From contig USDN01000056.1 of assembly GCA_900553515.1 (NCBI GenBank), positions 1 to 18,779 of the forward strand: DNA of 18,779 bases. Reading direction: 5' to 3'. A program made the translations under genes and the position numbers. Below are positions 13,501 to 18,779 of the stretch, one piece after another. Numbering within the stretch: the first letter of the stretch is position 1; the number at the start of each line of letters is the position of its first letter. The DNA comes from an uncultured Blautia sp. GTDB taxonomy: Bacteria; Bacillota; Clostridia; Lachnospirales; Lachnospiraceae. The notes under the pieces are model-generated. The model worked only from the letters and a program-made list of their open reading frames with translations, was not told the DNA's origin and searched no databases.

Positions 13501-16500
13501 GAAACGGACGCTGACCTTCTTTCTGGAGCCGGGTTTACGGCCTATCTGCTTTCTGACCTTACGGCAAAAGAAGATGGCAGCTATGACTTTGATTCTGCCG
13601 AGCCTGTGGTGATTGGGGAAAACGGAGCGACAGAGATGTTTACGGATGAGAAAGGATATGCCTGCAGCATTGCCCTTCCTTATGGTACATACCTTGTTCG
13701 TGAGACAACCACACCCCATAATTACAAGCCAGTGGATGATTTTATCGTGAGGATCACGGAGCATAGCCCGAATACGCCCCAGGTATGGAGAGTTCTTCTG
13801 GATGAGGAATTTGAAGCGAAGCTGAAAATCATCAAGCAGGATGACGAGACGAAAAAGCCGGTGCTTCAGGCAGGCACAGAGTTCCGTATCTATGACCTGG
13901 ATAATAAAGAGTATGTAGAACAGGTCACAACCTATCCAACCACAATTATTCATACCTCGTTCTTTACGGATGAGGAAGGCTATCTGATCCTGCCGCAAAA
14001 TCTGAAGATCGGTCGTTACCGGATTGAGGAAGTCACAGCTCCTAACGGCTATGTGCTGAATGAGAATTACTATGAGATTGCCGTGGATTCCGATACCGCT
14101 TACCAGGTGGACAGTGTTTCCGGGGATGTGATCATTGAAGTGGTTTATGAGAATCATCCGGTCAAAGGAAAGTTAAAGATTGTGAAACAGGGAGAAGTCC
14201 TGGACGATTTCAACAAGGATTTCGTTTATAAAACGGAAAACCTGGCAGGCGCAGTCTTTGAGGTTTCTGCGACGGAGGATATTTATACTGCTGATTTCCA
14301 GAAAGATGAAGAAGGAAACCGTATTTTAGAATATACTGCCGGCGAGCTGGTGGGAACAGTGACTACAGATGAAAACGGAGAAGCGTTCCTTTCTGATCTG
14401 CCGCTTGGAAGCTACCAGGTTAAGGAAGTGACAGCACCGGAAGGTTTTGTACTGAATGAGGAAGTACAGACTGTCACATTTACTTACAAGGATCAGGATA
14501 CACCTGTAATCGAGCAGGAGGCTATTTTCCAGAATGACCGTCAGAAAGTGGAAGTATCTGTAGTGAAAAAAGATGCTGAAACACAGACAGCAGTTGCAGG
14601 TGCTGTGTTTGGTCTGTATGCAAAAGAAGATATTCTTGCACATGGAAAGGTAATCGTGGAAGCAGATCAACTGATCGGGAAAGCCTTGTCAGATGAAAAC
14701 GGAAAGGCTGTATTTATGAATGACCTTCCATTTGGAACGTATTATATCAGGGAAGAATCAGCACCGGATGGATATGTATCCTCTGACAAAGTGATAGAAG
14801 TGACTGCAGAGTATCAGGGGCAGGAAATTCCGGTGGTGGAATTGTCCTCTGAATATGAAAACAAACCGACTAAAATCTCCATAAAAAAGACCGATCTCAC
14901 AACCGGCGTGGAGCTGGAGGGAGCAAAGCTGACGGTTCTGGATAAAGATGGAAATGTGGTAGACAGCTGGACTTCCGTGAAAGGGGAGGAACATCTGATT
15001 GAACGGCTGACTGTGGGCGAGACTTATACGCTCCGGGAAGAACTGGCTCCTTATGGGTATCTGAAAGCAGAAGAAGTGACCTTTACGGTGGAAGATACTG
15101 AAGAGATTCAGAAAGTGGAAATGAAAGATGATGTTCCGACAGGAACACTGATCATCAATAAGAAAGGTGAGTTTCTGGAGGATGTGACGCTTGCCGATAC
15201 CATTAGCGGCTGGATCAGCCATATCTTTGAGTATGTTACGGGCGCTCTAAAAGACGTAACCTTTGAGGTATACGCCCTGGAGGATATCAAGGCGGCTGAC
15301 GGCGAGAGTGAGGACTATTACAAAAAGGACGAGCTGATCGCTACAATCACCACAGATGAAACAGGGATTGCAAAGCTGTCTGACCTTCCTCTTGGAAAAT
15401 ACTATGTGAAGGAAAAGGAGACTGCGGAAGGGTATGTGCTTGATGGAGAAATCCGGGAGATTGACCTGACCTATGTGGACCAGGATACGTCAGAGGTTAC
15501 CTGGTCTGGAGACTGGCAGAATAACCGCCAGAAAGTGGAAGTCACTGTATTGAAGAAAGAGAAGGACTCTGACCGGGTACTGGAGGGGGCTGTGTTTGCA
15601 CTTGCCGCAAAAGAGGATATTACCAATAAAGATGGGGATGTGATCCTGGAAGCGGGAACAGTGATTGAGGAAAAGGCAACAGACGAGGATGGGAAGCTGA
15701 TCTTTGAGGCAGATCTGCCCATTGGATTTTCTTATACAGTGAAAGAAACTTCTCCGGCTCCGGGATTTGCCACGACAGATGAAATACAGGAGTTTACCTT
15801 TACAGCGGAATCTTCTGAAAAAGCGACAGTTTCCTATGAATTTACCTTTGAGGATGAACCGACAGTCTTTGAATTTACGAAAACATCTCTGACTACCGGG
15901 GAAGAGATTGAGGGAGCAAAGCTGACGGTAACGGACGAAAACGGAAAAGTTGTGGATGAATGGGTCTCCGGGAAAGAACCGCATATCATAAAAGAGTTGG
16001 TAGTCGGCCAGACTTACACCATGACAGAAATTCTTCCAGCTTTGGGATATGTGACGGCAGAGAGCATCCGATTTACCGTGAAGGATACAGCGGAAGTCCA
16101 AAAGATCGAGATGAAGGACGATGTGACAAAGGTGGAAATTTCCAAAACAGATATTGCCGGAGAGGAACTGCCGGGAGCAAAGCTGACCATTTGGGATGAG
16201 AATGGAGAGGTGGTAGAGAGCTGGACGTCCACGGAAGAACCGCATTATATTGAAATGCTGCCGATTGGGAAATATACACTCCATGAGGAAGCAGCACCGG
16301 AAGGATATCTGGTTGCAGAGGATGTAGCGTTTGAGGTAAAAGATACTAGTGAAATCCAGAAAGTTGTAATGAAGGATGAAGCAGAGCCGGAAGAAACACC
16401 GAAGACGCCGGAAACATCGACAACCACGGTGGATATGCCGAAAACCGGGGATTCTACACCGATTGCGGCGCTTATGATTTCCTGCGTTTTGGGGCTTGCG

Positions 16501-16548
16501 GGAACCATTGCTGCGGCTGTTCGGATGAAAATGAGAAAAAAGAAATAG
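10558..16548 (+). CDS. giant Cna-B repeat surface adhesin of a conjugative element (SpaA-like)
   Basis: 1996 residues. A secretion signal (residues 1-32: basic start, hydrophobic core SGVLSLLTILTSVI, cleavage near ITYAAEP) is followed by a small domain, an acidic low-complexity linker (about 135-230) and a thioester-like domain with FCIQPSKPGPG (Cys290) and FIVTHLAASYANG (His348). Next come about 13 Cna-B/SpaA repeats from about 521 to 1940, each with a lysine early (for example VEVIKVD) and a glutamate in KE-x3-AP-x-GY, the residues that form intramolecular isopeptide bonds. It ends in a sortase signal MPKTG (1960-1964), a hydrophobic span and MRKKK. It is anchored to peptidoglycan and may promote mating contact. 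Ribosome site AAAGAGAGG precedes ATG 10558. Large proteins of this kind stand at this place in Tn1549-type elements. Confidence 0.92.
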   Translation: MKGKAKRALSGVLSLLTILTSVIQPMFITYAAEPAGYEAQYPALETVREFLHMEEVVTAEDYEVEAGSGFDVESDFSGLEINDEKVRVTFHEAKNEAGQDYDGNHADTYKAVYFVEPVSGHPSYHVCRNIIVKEPVKERQTESHFDGGGTGEESTEAESEDEDSEQQPQTELETENVTELPKEAEILSEEDLDAALEESEGQKTVDEESGLTLGEVLLQAEDQGIDIQGLKNGESVSFMAQAPMARAARASQSVTITQGDWYYYADYGLGSYLTAPFTVTFGNVTATAFCIQPSKPGPGSGTYQITKLEGNRELAKVCYYGTEASGSAYFFNHYHNDFSAGKRFIVTHLAASYANGSGDAFYGTNSTGETLAKELYNYAVGQPDIPDVEMSFSNANVTAYVADDQQRTEEITFKASSQQTITLDLPDGVKLHNVSTGKSSAAGAKVTISGGTSFYLTAPLTQTKDVSGSWSAKMQGSITKDYSAYKITTGSDTQDLALVFGEGVEDEKYVSLSVKWLELAKVEVIKVDSNHSDAKLAGAVFGIYSDKDCTKLITKMPATDKNGSSVAEIIKTQDTVYLKEITAPTGYRLNTSSYNVNLVGNQITSVTVPDQEQLGELTVYKEGQVLTGADVTEEGVTFRYENRRQEGAVYNVYAGADIVTAYGAKVYSKGDLVKANLTTDSNGATVLKNLHLGTYTIKEVQAPENFYNAGEEKTVTLSYAGQNVETVFSESTFVNDRQKADVTVLKKDKDTLNPLDGGMFGLYAGSDIINADGSVVVSKGTLIEKAVTGEDGKAVFTADLPIGFSYEVKEIQAPEGYVRNQGDIYSFTFSYTNDSEAKVTFTHTFTNERVNATIRLQKKDAETNQAAPQGDATLEKAVYGLYAREDIIHPDGTTGVIYKAGDRVATLTTDKNGEAFVENLYLGEYFVKEITPPVGYLADESEHDLVCSYEGDLTATVERECVSLEQVKKQPFEIIKAANNGETDADLLSGAGFTAYLLSDLTAKEDGSYDFDSAEPVVIGENGATEMFTDEKGYACSIALPYGTYLVRETTTPHNYKPVDDFIVRITEHSPNTPQVWRVLLDEEFEAKLKIIKQDDETKKPVLQAGTEFRIYDLDNKEYVEQVTTYPTTIIHTSFFTDEEGYLILPQNLKIGRYRIEEVTAPNGYVLNENYYEIAVDSDTAYQVDSVSGDVIIEVVYENHPVKGKLKIVKQGEVLDDFNKDFVYKTENLAGAVFEVSATEDIYTADFQKDEEGNRILEYTAGELVGTVTTDENGEAFLSDLPLGSYQVKEVTAPEGFVLNEEVQTVTFTYKDQDTPVIEQEAIFQNDRQKVEVSVVKKDAETQTAVAGAVFGLYAKEDILAHGKVIVEADQLIGKALSDENGKAVFMNDLPFGTYYIREESAPDGYVSSDKVIEVTAEYQGQEIPVVELSSEYENKPTKISIKKTDLTTGVELEGAKLTVLDKDGNVVDSWTSVKGEEHLIERLTVGETYTLREELAPYGYLKAEEVTFTVEDTEEIQKVEMKDDVPTGTLIINKKGEFLEDVTLADTISGWISHIFEYVTGALKDVTFEVYALEDIKAADGESEDYYKKDELIATITTDETGIAKLSDLPLGKYYVKEKETAEGYVLDGEIREIDLTYVDQDTSEVTWSGDWQNNRQKVEVTVLKKEKDSDRVLEGAVFALAAKEDITNKDGDVILEAGTVIEEKATDEDGKLIFEADLPIGFSYTVKETSPAPGFATTDEIQEFTFTAESSEKATVSYEFTFEDEPTVFEFTKTSLTTGEEIEGAKLTVTDENGKVVDEWVSGKEPHIIKELVVGQTYTMTEILPALGYVTAESIRFTVKDTAEVQKIEMKDDVTKVEISKTDIAGEELPGAKLTIWDENGEVVESWTSTEEPHYIEMLPIGKYTLHEEAAPEGYLVAEDVAFEVKDTSEIQKVVMKDEAEPEETPKTPETSTTTVDMPKTGDSTPIAALMISCVLGLAGTIAAAVRMKMRKKK
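12118..16377 (+). repeat. about 13 tandem Cna-B domains within the adhesin gene
   Basis: Domain starts at residues of about 521, 618, 741, 851, 972, 1091, 1204, 1330, 1439, 1528, 1660, 1770 and 1857. Two classes alternate: longer ones with an AxxDI-type insertion (for example YAGADI, YAGSDI, YAREDI, SATEDI, YAKEDI, YALEDI, AAKEDI) and shorter ones with a DKDGNVVDSW or DENGxVV(D/E)xW core (at 1439, 1770 and 1857). The pattern suggests growth by duplication of blocks followed by divergence. Confidence 0.75.
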
Positions 16549-16566
16549 GATTGATGCGATAGAATT

Positions 16567-16614
16567 GGGTGCTTGTGGACAGCCGTGTGGTTCCATGAGC
16601 ACCCTTTTAATTTT
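16567..16614 (+). terminator. terminator after the Cna-B adhesin gene
   Basis: A 13-bp stem (16567-16579 with 16592-16604, two G-T pairs) is followed by TTTTAATTTT. It insulates the adhesin from the transfer genes, or reduces read-through into them. Confidence 0.75.
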
Positions 16615-16633
16615 GAAAAAGAGGTGGAGAAAA

Positions 16634-16783
16634 ATGAAATGGATAATAGCTGCAGGCGGAGTGCTTGTTTTCCTGATTCTGTTTGGCCTGTACTGCTGTA
16701 TTGTGGTTGGGGCAAGGGAGGACAGGTTACTGGAAGAATTGGAGCGGAAAGGCAGGCAGGATGCAGACGGGGAAAACGGATAG
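16634..16783 (+). CDS. small one-helix membrane protein of the conjugative module (49 aa)
   Basis: ATG 16634 with site GAGGTGGAG. The product is MKWIIAAGGVLVFLILFGLY, then CCIVVGAREDRLLEELERKG and a short tail: one membrane helix (about 3-25), two adjacent cysteines at its end and a charged cytoplasmic helix. It overlaps the next gene by 23 bp, so the pair is translationally coupled. Such a small protein commonly stands between the adhesin and the cysteine-rich VLP gene in this element family (from memory). Function unknown. Confidence 0.65.
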   Translation: MKWIIAAGGVLVFLILFGLYCCIVVGAREDRLLEELERKGRQDADGENG

Positions 16784-17027
16784 AAAAAGGTTTGCACCGG
16801 ATAAGCCCCAGGATTGTGCGTACTGTTATTTTTGGAACATCCGGAAACGTGGATGTACAAAAGATAGCTGCCATTACCTTCTCCCGGAAGTGAAACAGGA
16901 TCATGGAGGAAAAAACGGGAATCTTGGGAATTGCAGTACCTGTCCCTATGGAAAGCATTCTCCGTGTATTGGGTTCTGTCTGCAGAAAATCCTGACGGAA
17001 ATGCGGCATGCCTGTCAAACGGAGTAA
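16761..17027 (+). CDS. cysteine-rich VLP-type protein of conjugative elements
   Basis: 88 residues from ATG 16761. Ten cysteines are arranged as CAYCYFWNIRKRGCTKDSC, then NCSTCPYGKHSPCIGFC and a last Cys near the C-terminus, a double metal-binding layout. The KRFAPDKPQDCAYC opening matches what is annotated in Tn1549/CD1115-type elements as a cysteine-rich VLP domain protein. Function is unknown; zinc binding is likely from the pattern. It begins inside the previous gene and is followed 19 bp later by the DUF3801 gene, so all belong to one transfer operon. Confidence 0.75.
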   Translation: MQTGKTDRKRFAPDKPQDCAYCYFWNIRKRGCTKDSCHYLLPEVKQDHGGKNGNLGNCSTCPYGKHSPCIGFCLQKILTEMRHACQTE

Positions 17028-17046
17028 GGAAAGAGGGTGATTTTTT

Positions 17047-17565
17047 ATGCAGGACGAAGTGAACCAGAAAGTGGTGACATTATGTATTACGGGTGGAAAG
17101 ATCTCGGCCCAGATATTAAAGAACGCCCTGTTAAAACTCCTGCGGAAGATGGAACAGATGGAGCAGGCAAGGAAACAGAGTACAAAAGCAGTCAGACAGC
17201 AGAAAGAACCTGTGTCTTATCATGGGAAACAGAGCATGGAAAAGCTGATGAAGCAGAACTGCCAGCTTACCAATATCGAAGTGACGGATGGGAATATCAA
17301 GTCATTTGAAAAATATGCCCGGAAATATCATATTGATTTCAGTCTGAAAAAGGATACCTCAGCATCCCCGCCACGGTATTACGTGTTTTTCAAGGCCAAG
17401 GATGTGGATATTATGACGGCTGCCTTTAAAGAATATACCGGGAGTCAACTCTCAAAAGGGAAAAAGCCATCCCTAAGAAAAAAACTGACGCTGGCAAAAG
17501 AGCGGATGGCAAAACATAGAGAAAGAGAAAAGAACCGGCAGAAAGAACGGGGGCCGGAACATTGA
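17047..17565 (+). CDS. DUF3801 / PcfB-like relaxosome accessory protein
   Basis: 172 residues with a GAAAGAGGGTG site before ATG 17047. The central block QLTNIEVTDGNIKSFEKYAR, the YHIDFSLKKD strand and the RYYVFFKAKDVDIMTAAFKEY segment are the DUF3801 core. The C-terminus is strongly basic (KRKERMAKHREREKNRQKE-like). The family includes PcfB of pCF10-type systems, which helps bring the relaxase-DNA complex to the VirD4-like coupling protein. Its stop codon overlaps the start of the coupling-protein gene (TTGA), a classic sign of coupled translation. Confidence 0.85.
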   Translation: MQDEVNQKVVTLCITGGKISAQILKNALLKLLRKMEQMEQARKQSTKAVRQQKEPVSYHGKQSMEKLMKQNCQLTNIEVTDGNIKSFEKYARKYHIDFSLKKDTSASPPRYYVFFKAKDVDIMTAAFKEYTGSQLSKGKKPSLRKKLTLAKERMAKHREREKNRQKERGPEH

Positions 17566-18707
17566 GTAAGCAGAACGGTTTAAGACAGAAAGGAAAAGCA
17601 GGAAATACGATAAAGAATCTTCTGGAAAAATCTCAAATAAGATGGACAGGAAAATTTAAGGGAAGCCTGCCGTCTATGGACTGGAAAAGGCTTATTATGA
17701 GGAATATCCCTTATGTGATTGTATTTTATCTTGTAGATAAGGTGGCATGGCTATACCGGTATTGTATCGGGGAGTCTCTGATCGAAAAGCTGGGAGTGCT
17801 TTTTCTGAATTTTTCCCTGGCTTTTCAAAATATTCTGCCCAGCTTGCATCCCCAGGATCTTTGTGTGGGCGCTGCTGGCGCTTTGCTGGTGAAACTGGCA
17901 GTGTATCTGAAAGGGAAAAATGCGAAGAAATACCGGCAGGGTGTGGAGTATGGTTCCGCACGTTGGGGCAATCAGAAGGATATAGCACCTTTTATTGATC
18001 CGGTCTTTGAAAACAATATCCTTTTGACACAGACGGAACGGCTGACTATGAACAGCCGCCCGAAACTGCCAAAGTACGCCAGAAATAAAAATGTGATTGT
18101 AATTGGTGGTTCCGGTTCGGGTAAAACGAGATTTTATGTGAAGCCGAATTTAATGCAGATGACACCGAATGTTTCTTATGTAATTACTGATCCGAAAGGA
18201 ACCATCCTGGTGGAGTGCGGGAAGATGCTGCAGAGAGGTTCCCCGAAGATGAAAGATGGGAAGCCGGAGCGTGACAAAAATGGAAAAGTGATCTATGAGC
18301 CATACAAAATTAAAGTATTAAATACGATCAATTTTAAAAAAAGTATGCACTATAATCCCTTCATGTATATCCGCAGTGAGAAAGATATTTTGAAACTGGT
18401 GAATACAATTATCGCTAATACCAAAGGGGAGGGGGAAAAGTCTTCCGAGGATTTTTGGGTGAAAGCCGAACGGCTTTTGTATTGTGCACTGATCGGCTAC
18501 ATCTATTACGAAGCGCCAGAGGAGGAACAGAATTTCTCCACGCTCTTAGAACTGATCAATGCGTCTGAAGCCAGAGAAGATGATGAAGAATTTAAAAATG
18601 CGGTGGATGAATTGTTTGAAGAACTGGAACGGGATAAACCGGAGCATTTCGCTGTGCGCCAGTATAAGAAATATAAGCTGGCCGCGGGTGATATATGCTC
18701 TAAGTGA
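17562..18707 (+). pseudogene. VirD4-like coupling protein (CD1115/PcfC type), interrupted
   Basis: 381 residues from a TTG start overlapping the previous stop. Two membrane segments (about 50-68 and 99-116) are followed by EYGSARWG (129-136), the Walker A motif GGSGSGKT (182-189) and SYVITDPKGTIL (205-216). Coupling proteins of this family are about 600 residues and continue after KYKLAAG with K-T-A-K-S-I-L. Here KYKLAAG (370-376) is followed by DICSK and a stop, exactly where an inserted hairpin element begins. The C-terminal half, with the all-alpha domain and the remaining ATPase motifs, is therefore cut off and presumably lies past the inserted element. As it stands the product should be inactive, and transfer of this element impaired, unless the insertion is removed. 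Confidence 0.85.
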
Positions 18708-18779
18708 CTTCTTAATCATGATTTTGTCATGGTTAGTGAAGCAATCACTTAGAGCATTTTTGTTTCAGGAGGTACAGCC
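18688..18779 (+). mobile_element. left end of an inserted sequence, probably IS200/IS605-type (3' end outside window)
   Basis: Starts at about 18688, where the coupling-protein reading frame breaks. Within the first 70 bp is a long hairpin (18695-18757), then TTTTTG, and AGGAGG at 18768-18773 followed by TACAGCC at the window edge, so a gene should start at about 18780. A terminal hairpin that ends incoming transcription, followed closely by a short transposase gene, is the known layout of IS200-type elements, which have no terminal inverted repeats. The family is an inference from layout; no transposase residue is visible. Confidence 0.5.
18695..18762 (+). terminator. long nested hairpin inside the inserted element
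   Basis: Outer stem ATGCTCTAAGTGA (18695-18707) pairs perfectly with TCACTTAGAGCAT (18745-18757). The inner part CTTC...TCATGA (18708-18721) pairs imperfectly with TCATGG...GAAG (18728-18741) around a TTTTG loop. TTTTTG follows. It should block read-through from the conjugation operon into the inserted gene. Confidence 0.7.

Larger units (their letters stand above)
10558..18779 (+). mobile_element. part of a Tn1549/CD1115-type integrative conjugative element
   Basis: The gene order (Cna-B adhesin, small membrane protein, cysteine-rich VLP protein, DUF3801/PcfB-like, VirD4-like) is that of the transfer module of Tn1549-type elements in Clostridia. The integrase, relaxase and attachment sites are not in the window. 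The left border lies somewhere between the ATPase stub (about 9245) and 10558; the two cysteine-rich genes at 9303-10050 may belong to it. Confidence 0.75.

Noticed and set aside
11668..14157. Several other long minus-strand frames (255-320 codons)
   Set aside because: Also shadows of the repeat-rich adhesin gene, rich in Cys/His/Phe as expected from antisense reading.
12118..16377. CRISPR array or simple tandem DNA repeat
   Set aside because: The repetition is at protein level (Cna-B domains of about 85-130 residues) with strong DNA divergence and no short spacer pattern.
15490..16860. Very long minus-strand open frame (456 codons) under the adhesin gene
   Set aside because: Antisense shadow of repetitive Cna-B coding DNA; no ribosome site and no recognisable protein.
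17037..17309. 90-residue plus-strand frame overlapping the DUF3801 gene
   Set aside because: DUF3801 in the other frame has clear family features and a better ribosome site.
18688..18779. Group II intron as the cause of the break in the coupling-protein gene
   Set aside because: Sequence begins with GTGAT-like bases, but a ribosome site only about 80 bp in and a terminator-like hairpin do not fit intron domain I.

Overview
The window looks like low-to-mid GC Firmicutes DNA, most likely from a gut Lachnospiraceae or related Clostridia. This rests on AAGGAGG-type ribosome sites, the pairing of FeoB with a FeoB-associated Cys-rich protein, DUF3793 and DUF2325 proteins, and a Tn1549/CD1115-type conjugative module. 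Family names are assigned from recognised sequence patterns only; no database search was run.

Region 1 (1-2740): the end of one SAM-dependent methyltransferase, a complete LCMT-like methyltransferase, a possible gene remnant, a strong promoter driving a 49-residue one-helix membrane protein, then DUF3793, a short flavodoxin and a DUF2325 protein, closed by a terminator. Region 2 (2740-6151): a convergently placed DtxR-family metalloregulator (minus strand) diverging from feoA. A hairpin terminator separates feoA from feoB, and feoB is followed by its own terminator and by a FeoB-associated Cys-rich protein fused to a heavy-metal-associated domain. Region 3 (6196-9075): a very short Fur-like winged-helix protein, a 26-residue membrane peptide, a 102-residue glycine-zipper membrane protein and a P1B-type ATPase with a GRLR arginine motif at its N-terminus and SCA in place of CPC in the membrane. 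This set resembles a ferrosome (fez) cluster.

The strongest unifying signal is a 14-bp inverted repeat, TTAGT-N4-ACTAA. It occurs exactly at 1056, 1248 and 3613, and as 8/10 matches at 3154, 3268 and 6462. It differs by one base per half-site from the core of the classical DtxR/IdeR box (TTAGG-N4-CCTAA). It sits at promoters or gene starts of the 49-aa protein, DUF3793, the dtxR-like gene, feoA, feoB and the fez-like cluster. The inference is that the regulator at 2753-3124 controls iron uptake (Feo), flavodoxin-type iron sparing and possible iron storage as one regulon.

Region 4 (9091-10112): the C-terminal stub of a second P-type ATPase on the minus strand, broken near 9245, followed by two minus-strand cysteine-rich (zinc-ribbon-like) small genes with their own promoter. 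Region 5 (10113-10557) has no convincing gene but holds three stem-loops placed end to end. Region 6 (10558-18779) is part of an integrative conjugative element: a 1996-residue secreted adhesin with about 13 Cna-B repeats and a sortase motif, a small membrane protein, a cysteine-rich VLP protein, a DUF3801/PcfB-like protein and a VirD4-like coupling protein. The coupling-protein gene is broken at about 18688 by what appears to be the left end of an IS200/IS605-type insertion sequence, whose own gene would start just past the window.
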